From: Bradyrhizobium rifense
Lineage (GTDB): Bacteria; Pseudomonadota; Alphaproteobacteria; Rhizobiales; Xanthobacteraceae
Assembly (NCBI RefSeq): GCF_008123425.1
Contig: NZ_VSSS01000038.1
Coordinates: forward strand, 124,001 to 188,000
Reading direction: 5' to 3'
Length of the DNA: 64,000 nt
In this document: positions 45,949 through 56,060 of the stretch, one piece after another
Numbering within the stretch: the first letter of the stretch is position 1
Layout: each line of letters begins with the position of its first letter
Made by a program: the position numbers and the translations under genes
Notes under the pieces: generated by a model
Database searches by the model: none
What the model saw: the letters and a program-made list of their open reading frames with translations, nothing else
What the model was told of the DNA's origin: nothing

Positions 45949-46815
45949 ATGCACAGCATCGTTTGCATCAAACAGGTCCCCGACTCCGCTCAAATCCGCG
46001 TGCACCCAGTTACGAATACGATCATGCGCCAGGGCGTGCCGACCATCATCAACCCATATGATCTCTTCGCGCTGGAAGCTGGGCTCGAGCTACGAGACAG
46101 GTTCGGCGGCGAAATTACCGTCCTCACAATGGGGCCGCCATCGGCCGAAGACTCTCTCCGAAAGGCACTGACATTTGGTGCCGATCGAGCTGTCCTGCTG
46201 ACCGATCGTAGCTTCGCGGGATCCGATACGCTGGCGACGAGTTACGCGCTGGCGTGCGCGATTCGCAATATCGGGAGGGAATATGGCCCGCCGGATGTCA
46301 TATTCACTGGCAAGCAGACGATCGACGGCGATACGGCGCAGGTGGGACCTGGCATTGCAAAGAGGCTCGGGGTCCAGCAGCTTACTTATGTTTCCGCAAT
46401 CAAAGCGCTGAACTTCAAAGTACGCACGATCGAGGCGGAACGGCGCTGCGAAGGCGGCGTCCAGGTGCTGCGTTCCAAGCTGCCGTGTCTCGTCAGCATG
46501 TTAGAGGCAACCAATCAAATTCGCCGCGGTGCAATGATAGATGCGTTGCGTGCCGCACGTGCCACAATCGTAAAATGGAGCGCCCAAAATGCCGGCGTGG
46601 ATGACATGGCCAAATGCGGTCTGAGGGGGTCGCCGACCGTCGTCAAACGTGTTTTCGCGCCCTCCCCACGAGCGGAGAAGGCGACGTGGGTGGAGGCGGC
46701 CGAGCAGCCGGCGCAAGCATTGATCGACGCCATGTTCAATCGCAACCCTATGCTCGAAACGGAGCTCGCACAGCTCGCGCGCGGTACCTCATCTGCGCAA
46801 GCTCGCGGTGCGTGA
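45949..46815 (+). CDS. fixA: FixA, electron-transfer flavoprotein beta-type subunit
   Basis: A 288-residue ETF beta-subunit homologue, part of the FixABCX complex that bifurcates electrons to ferredoxin or flavodoxin for nitrogenase. It starts MHSIVCIKQVPDSAQIRVHP and has the ETF beta signature in NPYDLFALEAGLELRDRFGG and VIFTGKQTIDGDTAQVGPGI near residue 115, followed by LPCLVSMLEATNQIRRG. ATG 45949 has AGGAGA upstream. fixBCX are not adjacent, which is also the case in B. japonicum. Intact. Confidence 0.95.
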   Translation: MHSIVCIKQVPDSAQIRVHPVTNTIMRQGVPTIINPYDLFALEAGLELRDRFGGEITVLTMGPPSAEDSLRKALTFGADRAVLLTDRSFAGSDTLATSYALACAIRNIGREYGPPDVIFTGKQTIDGDTAQVGPGIAKRLGVQQLTYVSAIKALNFKVRTIEAERRCEGGVQVLRSKLPCLVSMLEATNQIRRGAMIDALRAARATIVKWSAQNAGVDDMAKCGLRGSPTVVKRVFAPSPRAEKATWVEAAEQPAQALIDAMFNRNPMLETELAQLARGTSSAQARGA

Positions 46816-47228
46816 AGTCGCGGCTGATCGAGCGGAGCCGGCGATGGCCGGATCGTGGTCATGCATGGGCCCGTCGCTCGGTTGCACCAGGCTGCATCGA
46901 TCTTGTCGGCCGTTCCTCGCCAAATACGATAAGAAGGGTGAGCATTCAACTTGCGTATCTGAGCGCCGAGAGGCAGGTATCGGATCAATCTACCAGACGT
47001 CTCGTTACGCTAACGTTTGGCGACCTGCGACACACCAATTCACTGGAGAATTCATGGAACCTGAAGACGCGCCCGTTCAGTTTGTGTGGAGTGGCAGAGA
47101 GCGCCCGCTGAATTCACCGCGTGGAGCTCGCGCGGGGGATCTATCCCTCGCGCGCAATCCGCCGCATTTCACGTGACTGCAACGTGCGGGCATTATCATC
47201 GCGGTTCGACCACAGGACGGTATCGAGG
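46816..47228. other. Interval without a recognisable gene
   Basis: About 410 bases downstream of fixA; no recognised feature. Confidence 0.4.
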
Positions 47229-47459
47229 TTAGCTGATAATATTCCCGGTCAACATCATGGCCAGCTCGTCCCGATACCGCCATGATCGAAAGCGTAATGA
47301 TCGGCCTTGCCGACGGCCAATCTGGTCAATATAGGCTCCGAGCACGATCGCGCCAACAGATCGCATCAAGGCACCGAGCCAGAACACACCGAAGATCAGA
47401 TCTGCCGGAGCTTTGCGCGCCTTCGGTATCTGACCGACGCCGATTCCAGGTAGCGTCAC
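47229..47459 (-). pseudogene. MFS transporter fragment
   Basis: The frame reads LIFGVFWLGALMRSVGAIVL followed by GAYIDQIGRRQG, the cytoplasmic loop motif of metabolite:H+ symporter-type MFS proteins (helix 2, then DRxGRR). Only this piece remains. It ends seven bases before the 3' end of nodM and may reflect a rearrangement there. Confidence 0.65.
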
Positions 47460-47465
47460 CTTAGC

Positions 47466-49292
47466 TTATTCGACGGTAACCGATTTCGCAAGATTTCGCG
47501 GTTGGTCGACGTCCGTGCCCATCAAGTTGGCCGTGTGATAGGCCAGGAGCTGCACCGGAATCGCATAGACAATGGGCGTAAATGTCGTCCCCATCTCCGG
47601 CAGCACGACCGTCGCGAGTGTATCCATGGACACCTCCGCGGCTCCGCTAGCGTCCGTTATCAAGATAATCTTGCCGCCGCGGGCGGCGACCTCGTGCATG
47701 TTCGAGATGGTCTTTTCGAAGAGCCGGTCGCAAGGAGCGATGACGATTACGGGAACGCTCTCGTCGACCAAGGCGATGGGGCCGTGCTTGAGCTCTCCGG
47801 CCGCATAGCCTGCGGCGTGAATATAGGAGATTTCCTTCAGCTTCAGGGCCCCTTCCAGGGCCAGTGGAAACGACGTGCCGCGACCAAGATATAGCACGTC
47901 ACGCGATTTGGCGATGTCGCGTGCGAGCTTCTCGATCTGCGGCTCGCTGGCAAGCGCCCGTGTAACTAGCCGGGGAATTTCGATCAGCACTCGCACGAGA
48001 TCGACCTCGTCGCTCTCCGACAATTCACCCCGCGCCTTGCCCGCCGCGACCGCAAGCGCCGCCAGGACGACAAGCTGGCATGTGAACGCCTTGGTCGAGG
48101 CAACGCCGATTTCAGGTCCGGCGAGTGTCTGCAACACTATCCCGCTTTCGCGCGCAATGGTCGAGCCTAGAACGTTCACGATCGAGAGTGTATGCAGGCC
48201 TTGAGACTTGGCGTAGCGCAGGGCGGCCAGCGTATCGGCCGTCTCGCCGGACTGCGAGATGAAGATAGCAAGATCTCCCCTGCGCATCGGTGCCTCACGA
48301 TAGCGAAACTCGGAGGCGACATCGAGCTCGACCGGAATACGAGCCAGCCGCTCGAACCAGTATTTGGCGATATGGCCGGCATATCCTGCCGTACCGCAAG
48401 CGGTGATCGAGATATGTCCGATCGCATTGAAATCGAACGGAAGCTCCTGCGGCAGTGCGACGCTCTCGTTGGCGATATCGACGTAGTGCGCCAGCGTCTG
48501 CCCGATCACCTCTGGCTGTTCGTGGATTTCCTTCGCCATGAAGTGGCGGTAGTTTGCTTTGTCGACGAGAACCGACGACGTGGCAGATTTCACCACCTCC
48601 CGGCGGGCGACTGTGCCTTGTGCGTCGTAAATCACGGCGACGTTGCGGTTGAGCACAGCCCAATCGCCGTCCTCAAGATAGGTGATCAAGTCGGTAAGGT
48701 GCGCGAGCGCGATAGCATCCGATCCGAGATACATTTCGCCTTCGCCATGGCCGATCGCAAGCGGTGAGCCCTTCCGCGCGCCGATCATGAGCTCGTGGTG
48801 CCCCTTGAACAGGATTGCAAGCGCAAACGCGCCCACTAGCCGCGGCAGCGACGCTTTTACTGCGTCCTGCGGCGAGCAGCCATTTTTCAGATATGAGTCG
48901 ATAAGATGCGCCACCACCTCGGTGTCTGTTTCAGAGGCGAAATAGGCGCCATGCTGCTTCAGCTCCGCGCGCAGCTCGCGGAAATTCTCGATAATGCCGT
49001 TATGGACGACTGCAACATTGTCCGTTGCGTGGGGATGAGCATTATGCTCGGTCGGCTTGCCATGGGTCGCCCAGCGCGTGTGCCCAATCCCGGCATGGCC
49101 TGAGACCGGATGGCGGCGAACGCGTGTCTCAAGGTTCCTCAGCTTGCCCTCGGCCCGCCGAAGCTCGATATAATTTCCTTTGAGCGTTCCGATGCCTGCT
49201 GAATCGTAGCCGCGATATTCCAGTCGCTTAAGTGAATCGATGAGTCGATCCGCGACCGGACCGCGCCCCAGGATGCCGACAATCCCGCACAT
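47466..49292 (-). CDS. nodM: NodM/GlmS, glucosamine-6-phosphate synthase
   Basis: A 608-residue glutamine:fructose-6-phosphate aminotransferase that provides glucosamine precursors for Nod-factor backbone. The N-terminal glutaminase begins MCGIVGILGRGPVADRLIDS, exposing the catalytic Cys2 after Met removal, and has GHTRWATHGKPTEHNAHPHA. Two SIS sugar-isomerase domains follow (SITACGTAGYAGHIAKYWFE, ISQSGETADTLAALRYAK; LYLGRGTSFPLALEGALKLK), with the C-terminal KSVTVE that closes the active site. I start at ATG 49292, three codons after an in-frame ATG, because the cysteine must be second. Placed in the nod region it is probably the symbiotic nodM copy. No nod box was seen upstream. Confidence 0.93.
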   Translation of the reverse strand: MCGIVGILGRGPVADRLIDSLKRLEYRGYDSAGIGTLKGNYIELRRAEGKLRNLETRVRRHPVSGHAGIGHTRWATHGKPTEHNAHPHATDNVAVVHNGIIENFRELRAELKQHGAYFASETDTEVVAHLIDSYLKNGCSPQDAVKASLPRLVGAFALAILFKGHHELMIGARKGSPLAIGHGEGEMYLGSDAIALAHLTDLITYLEDGDWAVLNRNVAVIYDAQGTVARREVVKSATSSVLVDKANYRHFMAKEIHEQPEVIGQTLAHYVDIANESVALPQELPFDFNAIGHISITACGTAGYAGHIAKYWFERLARIPVELDVASEFRYREAPMRRGDLAIFISQSGETADTLAALRYAKSQGLHTLSIVNVLGSTIARESGIVLQTLAGPEIGVASTKAFTCQLVVLAALAVAAGKARGELSESDEVDLVRVLIEIPRLVTRALASEPQIEKLARDIAKSRDVLYLGRGTSFPLALEGALKLKEISYIHAAGYAAGELKHGPIALVDESVPVIVIAPCDRLFEKTISNMHEVAARGGKIILITDASGAAEVSMDTLATVVLPEMGTTFTPIVYAIPVQLLAYHTANLMGTDVDQPRNLAKSVTVE

Positions 49293-49514
49293 GCTAATCA
49301 ATTTACCTCAAGTTCATAACAGAGCGTGCCGCAAGGCGCGCCTGACCAATTCGCTCGCTCTAGCAATGGGCCAGTCTAGCCCGGGCCTGCCCTCGATCGG
49401 GGCACGCGTCACCCGGCGGTGCGCGAGCTCCAAGCAACACGTGGAGGCTTGTCGAATTCGCCGGACGATCCTAAAGCAACTTTCTGGGAACCGAACAATG
49501 AGCGCCATCGGCGG

Positions 49515-50492
49515 CTAGCAGCTGCATGGTTCTGTCCTTTTGTCCGATGTAGCCGATGCCACCAAGAAGGCCTGGTAGGCCTGCCGCATTCCATGTGTGA
49601 GCCATGTCCTCGCGCGCCAGCCGAGGCTCGCGAGACGGCTGACGTCGAGCAGCTTGCGCGGCGTGCCGTCGGGCCGGGAGCTATCGAAACTGATCTCGCC
49701 GATATAGCCGACGACTTCGGCGACGATGCGGGCAAACTCGGCAATGGTGATGTCCTCGCCAGTGCCGATATTGATCAGCTCCGCGCTCGAATAGGTCTTC
49801 ATCAAATGCACGCAGGCATCGGCCATGTCGTCGACATAGAGGAACTCGCGCCGCGGCGTGCCAGTGCCCCAGACTACGACGCTTCTTGCGCCCGAAACCT
49901 TTGCCTCATGGAAGCGCCGGATAAGGGCCGCGACCACGTGGCTATAATCGGGATGATAATTGTCACCGGGACCGTAGAGATTGGTCGGCATCACGCTGAT
50001 GAAGTCAGAACCATACTGGCTGCGATAGGCCTCCGCCATCTTGATGCCGGCAATCTTGGCAATCGCATAAGGCTCGTTGGTCGGCTCCAGCGGGCCGCTC
50101 AGCACGGTGTCCTCGCGCAAGGGCTGCGGTGCGAGCTTCGGATAGATGCAGGACGAGCCGAGGAACATCAGCTTCTCGGCGCGGTTCACATGCGCGGCCT
50201 GGATCACGTTCGCGGCGATCGCGATGTTGTCGTAGATGAATTCGGCGCGCAGCGTGGCGTTGGCGACGATGCCGCCGACTTTTGCCGCGGCAAGGAAGAT
50301 CACCTGGGGCCGCGCCTTCGCGAACCAGTCGAACACCGCGGCCTGGTTGCAGAGATCGACCTCGCGCCGGTCCACCGTGACAAGCTTGACATCCTCGCGC
50401 GCCAGCCGGCGCATGAGCGCGCTGCCGACCATGCCGCGATGGCCGGCGACGTAGACGCTCTTGCCGTTGAGCTCAAACGAAGCGTTTGCCAT
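49515..50492 (-). CDS. nolK: NolK, GDP-L-fucose synthase
   Basis: A 325-residue short-chain epimerase-reductase that converts GDP-4-keto-6-deoxymannose to GDP-L-fucose, the donor for NodZ. NADP-binding motif VYVAGHRGMVGSALMRRLAR is at the start, active-site SSCIYPKLAPQP near residue 107, and the catalytic YxxxK in YAIAKIAGIKMAE near residue 135. Start ATG 50492 overlaps the end of noeL by 20 bases, so the two are translationally coupled. GC content and codon bias are higher than in the neighbouring nod genes. Confidence 0.93.
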   Translation of the reverse strand: MANASFELNGKSVYVAGHRGMVGSALMRRLAREDVKLVTVDRREVDLCNQAAVFDWFAKARPQVIFLAAAKVGGIVANATLRAEFIYDNIAIAANVIQAAHVNRAEKLMFLGSSCIYPKLAPQPLREDTVLSGPLEPTNEPYAIAKIAGIKMAEAYRSQYGSDFISVMPTNLYGPGDNYHPDYSHVVAALIRRFHEAKVSGARSVVVWGTGTPRREFLYVDDMADACVHLMKTYSSAELINIGTGEDITIAEFARIVAEVVGYIGEISFDSSRPDGTPRKLLDVSRLASLGWRARTWLTHGMRQAYQAFLVASATSDKRTEPCSC

Positions 50493-51558
50493 TGGCCGCA
50501 TCCCGTTTTGCCTCCGCCAGATCGCTCCCCACCATCTCGGCGACGAGTTCCGCAAAACTCCGCTTCGGTGTCCAGCCGAGCACCTCGCGTGCCTTGGTGG
50601 CATCGCCGACGAGTAGATCGACCTCGGTGGGGCGAAAATAGGTCGGATCGATCTTCACCATCGTCTTGCCGCTCCTGGCATCGATGCCGGTCTCGTCGAC
50701 GCCTGCGCCGCGCCATTCGACACGACGGCCGACCTGCGCAAAGGACAGCTCGACCATCTCGCGCACCGAGCGCGTCTCGCCGGTGGCGAGCACGAAATCG
50801 TCGGGCTTGTCGGCCTGCAGGATCATATGCATGCCCTCGATGTAATCCCTGGCGTGACCCCAGTCGCGCTTGGCCTCGAGATTGCCGAGATAGAGCGTCT
50901 CCTCGAGTCCGACTTCGATGCGCGCCACGCCGCGCGTGATCTTGCGCGTGACGAAGGTCTCGCCGCGGATCGGGCTCTCATGATTGAACAGGATTCCGTT
51001 CGAGGCAAACATGCCGTAGGCTTCGCGGTAGTTCACCGTGATCCAGTAGCCGTAGAGCTTTGCGACGCCGTAAGGCGAGCGCGGATAGAACGGCGTCGTC
51101 TCCTTCTGCGGAATCTCCTGCACCAGGCCGTAAAGCTCGGAGGTCGAGGCCTGGTAGAACCGCGTCTCCTTCTCCATGCCGAGGATGCGGATCGCTTCCA
51201 GGAGGCGCAGCACGCCGATGGCGTCGGCGTTGGCGGTGTATTCGGGGCTTTCGAAGCTGACGGCGACGTGGCTTTGGGCGGCGAGATTGTAGATCTCGGT
51301 CGGACGGATCTGCTGCACCAGGCGGATCAGATTGGTCGAATCCGTCATGTCACCGTAATGCATCAGGAACGGCACGTCGCCGACATGCGGATCCTGGTAG
51401 AGATGGTCGACGCGTGCGGTGTTGAACGAGGATGAGCGCCGCTTGATGCCGTGCACGATATAGCCGAGCGACAGCAGATGTTCGGCAAGATAGGCACCGT
51501 CCTGTCCAGTCACGCCGGTGATGAGAGCGACCCGCCGTTTGCTTGCTTGGTTTGACAA
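50473..51558 (-). CDS. noeL: NoeL, GDP-mannose 4,6-dehydratase
   Basis: A 361-residue enzyme that converts GDP-mannose to GDP-4-keto-6-deoxymannose, the first step of GDP-fucose synthesis. It has the Rossmann motif ALITGVTGQDGAYLAEHLLS, DHLYQDPHVGDVPF, the active-site segment STSELYGLVQEIPQKETTPF near residue 135, and catalytic YGVAKLYGYWITVNYREAYG near residue 160, typical of Gmd. It forms a two-gene operon with nolK. The symbol noeL is used for the rhizobial gmd in nodulation loci. Intact. Confidence 0.93.
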   Translation of the reverse strand: MSNQASKRRVALITGVTGQDGAYLAEHLLSLGYIVHGIKRRSSSFNTARVDHLYQDPHVGDVPFLMHYGDMTDSTNLIRLVQQIRPTEIYNLAAQSHVAVSFESPEYTANADAIGVLRLLEAIRILGMEKETRFYQASTSELYGLVQEIPQKETTPFYPRSPYGVAKLYGYWITVNYREAYGMFASNGILFNHESPIRGETFVTRKITRGVARIEVGLEETLYLGNLEAKRDWGHARDYIEGMHMILQADKPDDFVLATGETRSVREMVELSFAQVGRRVEWRGAGVDETGIDARSGKTMVKIDPTYFRPTEVDLLVGDATKAREVLGWTPKRSFAELVAEMVGSDLAEAKRDAANGKRFV

Positions 51559-52527
51559 ATCGTCTCTCTGCGCATGTTAATGTCGTCCCGCGATCGACGA
51601 CCTTTAGTCGCGTCGGCCTCCGATCCGGAAGCGTCACGCTCTCGAAGCACCGAATGTGGACGTGTATAGACATTGCATCGATCGCTCAACTGTACGGAGG
51701 TAAACGTTCCACATCGAAACGGTTTTGAAGGACTATACGAAAGTTTGCAATCCGGCGGGTTTCGTTCGCCTTCCTCGGCCGTCGCTCCATTGCTTGGGTG
51801 CGACCAGTGGAATTACGGCGCGGACAAGTGGTGAGCGACCCGCCGGGACCGAGAAGCCGTTCCACTGTCTTTGCTTGCTCAACTCGCGCGGCGAGCCAGG
51901 CCATAGGATGGCCGCCTCGGACATGCGACCTGCTCGAAAGGGCCGATCGTTGGGCTGCGAATAAGGCAGGCATGCAATCGGGCTCCTTGAGCTGTCGATG
52001 CGTATATCGAGGAGGCGTTGATAATCTCCAAGGCCTGAACCCTCCTGAGATTGCTCAGCAAGCTGTGAGCCAGCTCATAATCCGACCAGCTTAAATCATT
52101 GCAGCCGGGCATGACGAAGACGTCGCGATAGGAGGATGCGTACCAAACATTGTGCCAACGTGTATGCCTACAGCTGCTCCGTTTCGGCGCGAGCAAACTA
52201 TTTGCAGGTTCGCGGTAGGTGGATCACGACCACCTGTATGGCCTCCAACTTCCATTCCACTCTGAGCAGCGAAAAAGGCAACCTCCGACATGAGCAAATC
52301 TCAAATCGGGCAATCGCCACGCGGCGACGCTGCTCCGATCTTCGCATCCGGTTCTCCTGCACTCGCCGTTTAATCGCAAGATCTTGCAATGAATCGCTGA
52401 GGCTACCTCACTGAGGCGTTTCGAGGCATCGCGGGCCTTCTGCAATCTGAGCTCCAAATGACACACTCCCAATTGGTCGGCCCGGATGCTGTTGTACGGC
52501 CAGGCGCGGTCGCCAGCTGCATTGAAG
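51559..52527. other. Gene-poor interval of about 970 bases
   Basis: No definite gene apart from the weak frameshifted ORF listed separately. A sequence at 51652-51690 (TGTGGACGTGTATAGACATT followed by GCATCGATCGC) vaguely resembles a nod box but one base of spacing is missing and no gene follows. Confidence 0.4.
52291..52472 (-). pseudogene. Small charged ORF behind nolA-type promoter copy 4, frameshifted
   Basis: On the minus strand LELRLQKARDASKRLSEVAS in one frame runs into QDLAIKRRVQENRMRRSEQR and RRVAIARFEICS in another, near 52387. Joined, they would encode a short, highly charged helical protein. The sequence lies about 60 bases downstream of the promoter at 52528-52558. I do not recognise a family. 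Confidence 0.3.
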
Positions 52528-52558
52528 ACCTTACAACCTGACGCTACGTTCGATTCAA
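52528..52558 (-). promoter_or_regulatory. nolA-type promoter copy 4
   Basis: On the minus strand: TTGAAT, 19 bases (CGAACGTAGCGTCAGGTTG), TAAGGT. It shares the spacer core ACGTAGCGTCA with copies 1 and 2 (nolA itself has ACGTGGCGTCA). It points into the frameshifted small ORF. Confidence 0.7.
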
Positions 52559-52859
52559 GCACTTATGTCGAGAGTCGCGCATTTGGCGCGGGATCTGACG
52601 GGAACCACCAATGAGTCCAATCTCCACTATCATTTTGCGTTGGCGTGGTGTTTCCAAGCGGGCGTTCTCAACCGAGAAGAATGCAGTGAAGCTTACTCGA
52701 CGCGCTTGCGTTTGTTGCGATTGGTTTGTCGCATCTCAGACATTGACAGAGCGGGCGGCATTGACGGCAAATGAAGTGCTTTTGCGAAAGCCCGCCTACG
52801 GGATTTTACGTAGGGCATGTGTCGCATTTTCTTGATCTAAAAACTGCATCGTCTTTTGC

Positions 52860-53048
52860 ATGAAGCAGAAGAAGCCATTGCCCGACGCCAAACATTGGCG
52901 AGGCCGTGCGGAAGCGACGCGAGTAAAAGCGGAGTCGCTCAAGGACAACCCATCCAGACACAGGCTCCTCAAGGTCGCTAAGGAATATGATAAGCTGGCT
53001 CGCCTGGCGGAGAAGCGGCAGAGAAATGAGGTTGACGGGCAGTTCTGA
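52860..53048 (+). CDS. 62-residue charged helical protein
   Basis: MKQKKPLPDAKHWRGRAEAT begins a small protein rich in Lys, Arg and Glu that continues LKDNPSRHRLLKVAKEYDKL and ARLAEKRQRNEVDGQF. The pattern is a long amphipathic helix and is common among small conserved proteins of Bradyrhizobium. No function is known to me. The upstream ribosome binding site is weak. Confidence 0.55.
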   Translation: MKQKKPLPDAKHWRGRAEATRVKAESLKDNPSRHRLLKVAKEYDKLARLAEKRQRNEVDGQF

Positions 53049-54547
53049 TCGCCGCCGGAACGCACGGTTGCATCGAAGGTAAGGCGTCGTGATCGCAGCG
53101 CGGAAGCCTCTCCGTTGGACGGCTCTAGCGAAAACGCCCTCATACGGTAACGCCAATGAGCGAGGCTGCTCAATGAATGCGGTCCGCGCGTCCGAGCCGC
53201 TGCCCGTGAATCGATTATGTGAGTTGTGGTCCGCCACACAGATTTCGCATTGACGGTGTCTCAGGCGGCAAGCCGGCTAACCGCTGGACATGAGAAGGAA
53301 TGAGATGAAAGCCCACCGTCAGACCGTCGCAAGGGCGAAATTACAAGCCTCTCACGCGACGAACTGGCGAAGCATTGGCGTCAATTTGCATCGTCTGCTG
53401 AAGCCGTCGACGTGTCTTTGGGTGACAAAGTAGCCGGTTCGCCGGATCACGCCACGCGAATTGGCTTCCGCCGCCAAATTTGGCCGTGAGGCGTTTCAGT
53501 CGAGCTCTGGCATCTTGGACCAAACACGGATAGCTCAACGCCATAACGTCGCGGCTTATTAAGGCGAGGCGGCGAGCAAAAGCTCCTGCTAGCGGGCTTC
53601 CGTAGCCAAACCATCGTAGATGTCTGCGCGGATCGTCTGCACGAGGCAAGTTCGCAACGAAGTCACGCATGACGAGAAACTTCAAGCGAAAATCGTAGTC
53701 GAAAGGCCAACCACAACAGAACTCTCCGGTGGACAATTCCGGACAGAACCGATGTTCTTCATCCAGATAAGTTCGGTGCAGATGATCAGGAGTATTTGGG
53801 CTGCCGATGCCGGGGTGGCAGCCCCTCGATATATCAGTCGCACGACACGAGCGGTGCCGGCGTCAACTCTACCGGAACCACTCCGTTACAATCCGATCTC
53901 ATCTCCGACAGCAGCGGGTTGCGCGACCCATGATCTGGCGGTCAGGCCATCGCGACATGCGTTGTCAATGCGACAGCACCACATGCAACAATCGCGACAA
54001 TTGACGTTTACGCCCTCGCTTCCAGTATCTGCGGCTCTGCTCTTCGACTGGCCGTTCCTATGGCCCCGATAGGATCGCTCAGATGAGGGCCCGACGCATC
54101 CGGGCCCGCGAACGAAACTCGTTCCGTTCGCATCAGCGCCGATTTCTCCGCGGGTCGTCTCACACCTCTTTGGCACTCTTCGCCTTCTGGGGAAGAGACT
54201 GCAATTCAAATCACGTTCGTTCCATGTGCTCTCTCTTTCGTTTCGTTGCCGCCAGTGTTATCTCGTATTTTGCTTCGGGCTCTGTCCTCGAAGGGACGAC
54301 TTCATCGTCTGGATTGGCTTCAGCGCCGATCTACACGCTTTCTATCGCGGCTCCTGCCGCTCTTCGTGCTCGGCCGCGTTGGGCGCAACGCCGGTTCCCG
54401 ATCGATACCACTCACCCATAGCGCGAGCGAGGCGCCAAGCACGCTGATAGATTTACTGATGGGTTCAATCACAAGGACGGGAGAGGCAGACCGCAGCCAT
54501 CACTTCGACGTCCGCAATCCGGGCGAGCCAGAGGTAACGGGGCTTGG
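53049..54547. other. Gene-poor interval of about 1.5 kb
   Basis: No definite gene. The minus-strand frame at 53341-53736 (MRDFVANLPRADDPRRHLRW, SRDVMALSYPCLVQDARARL) is the most coding-like stretch but matches nothing I know. The rest appears to be remnant or non-coding. Confidence 0.4.
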
Positions 54548-55927
54548 TTATGCTCCAGCTTTTTCGACAGCGGCAGATCCTAAAGGTTCTCTGCGATCGC
54601 TTGTGACAGCAGTGAGATAGCGAGCGAAGAGCGAGATCGTTCGTGTGTGCGAATCGAGGGTGCTTCTGCCGCTGTGTCCCGCCAACCAATCGTCGAAGAG
54701 CTTCCTCCGGGCAGCCCCTAGATCCGCATTTTGGATAAGTGTGTCCCGCGTTGGGTAGAGTTTCTCCCGGAAAGCTGCCCGGCCTAGGAAGCTGCCATTT
54801 CGCCAAAGAGTGATGCGAGCCTCTTTCGCAAATTGCGGATGATCTTCTGTGCCAAAGTGCGGGCGCTTCACGATCCTGGCCTCGATCGCAGCAAAAGGAC
54901 CGATATTCAAGCGAATGGTCTCTGACGCGTACCGGCCGTTTTTGTTGTAGATGTTGGTTGGCAGTTGCCGCCAATTGCGCAGCGAGACGCTCGTTTGCAG
55001 TAGGTCGAGCCGGAAGAGGCAGATGGTAATGCCGCTTTCGCAATGGCGTGCGGCTCCACATGAGACGAGGTCCGTCTCGCCCCAGAACCGCGGAGCGGGA
55101 AACGAGGGGGCGAGTGGGGCGGGCCCTCTTAGCCTCTGGACCAAATCAGGGGCGACCTGTCCGACTTGATCGGCGGCGGTGGCCCGGTGGACATCCAGCT
55201 CTATCGCCAGAGGCCCGAAGTTGTCTTCATTAGTACCCAGAAGGCTGGAAAGGATATCGACGTGATGATAGCCGGAATGACAAAGCATTCCATAGCCATA
55301 CCGATATGGATGATCTTGGCGGGAGAGAATCTCCTCTTCCGTGTTCCAGACTCCCTCGTGATGCTCGATGCCAATATAGGTGATGGGCGTGCCGAGCTTA
55401 CGGGAGGCGTGGCGCGCATAACGTCCAATCAGGTCGTAGACTGCGTTGTATCGTCGCGGGGCCATCACGACGCAGCGCCCGCCACTCCGGTTGGAGATCG
55501 CCTTGAGTTCCGCCGCCTCCCCAACAACTCGGTCCACTGCAGGGCGCCCATTCGACCCCATTGGAAGCACAACCGGCTTGTCGACCAGACAATCAAGACC
55601 AAGTCCAAGTGCCGCGCGAAGGTAGTCCAGATGGGCCTTCGGTTCGGTCGAGACAATGACTTTAGAGCTTGGACTTGCCAACGCTCTGAGAGCGTCCTCC
55701 CCCTCGCCGGAGTACCAGATGCCCTGTGGTCGGAGATCGGGTACCCAAGAGATACTCATCGGCTTGCACGCGCGCGTCTTGAAAAAGGCATGCACAGCAT
55801 TTTTCGTGCTCGCGAGCTCAATCACATGGAATCCCGAGGCTCGCCTGCTGGCGACGGCGCTCTCGATCAGAGGAATATACTTAGCCATGGCGTGAGGACC
55901 GAGCCCGACGAGTACAAGATCCTTCAT
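54548..55927 (-). CDS. Gfo/Idh/MocA-family oxidoreductase
   Basis: A 459-residue protein starting MKDLVLVGLGPHAMAKYIPL, with GxGxxA nucleotide binding. Motifs: VIVSTEPKAHLDYLRAAL near residue 95, the DCLVDKPVVLPMGSNG loop (EKP-equivalent) near residue 115, YNAVYDLIGRYARHASRKLG, and the active-site HSGYHHVDILSSLL near residue 230. Such enzymes oxidise or reduce sugars, inositols and related compounds with NAD(P). It is longer than the usual 350 residues, with an extended C-terminal domain. It starts 134 bases downstream of a radical-SAM gene on the same strand. ATG 55927 follows GAGGAGA. The substrate is unknown. Confidence 0.85.
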   Translation of the reverse strand: MKDLVLVGLGPHAMAKYIPLIESAVASRRASGFHVIELASTKNAVHAFFKTRACKPMSISWVPDLRPQGIWYSGEGEDALRALASPSSKVIVSTEPKAHLDYLRAALGLGLDCLVDKPVVLPMGSNGRPAVDRVVGEAAELKAISNRSGGRCVVMAPRRYNAVYDLIGRYARHASRKLGTPITYIGIEHHEGVWNTEEEILSRQDHPYRYGYGMLCHSGYHHVDILSSLLGTNEDNFGPLAIELDVHRATAADQVGQVAPDLVQRLRGPAPLAPSFPAPRFWGETDLVSCGAARHCESGITICLFRLDLLQTSVSLRNWRQLPTNIYNKNGRYASETIRLNIGPFAAIEARIVKRPHFGTEDHPQFAKEARITLWRNGSFLGRAAFREKLYPTRDTLIQNADLGAARRKLFDDWLAGHSGRSTLDSHTRTISLFARYLTAVTSDRREPLGSAAVEKAGA

Positions 55928-56060
55928 GTCTTCTGATCTCCTCTCGTCCTCCGCCCCGATCAAAGCTTCGGGCGCGAACCAGTCAGAGTTTGGGTCGATC
56001 CGACCGCAACCGAACTGGCACTCCTTGCAGAGCCGACCGTTCCGATCCAAGGCTCGTCGG

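Noticed and set aside
49419..50939. A 506-codon open frame on the plus strand opposite nolK and noeL
   Set aside because: It lies antisense to two well-recognised genes with strong codon bias; high GC in third positions opens the opposite frame. No family similarity.
51652..51690. nod-box-like sequence upstream of noeL
   Set aside because: It matches only parts of the consensus, the spacing is one base short, and it points away from noeL.
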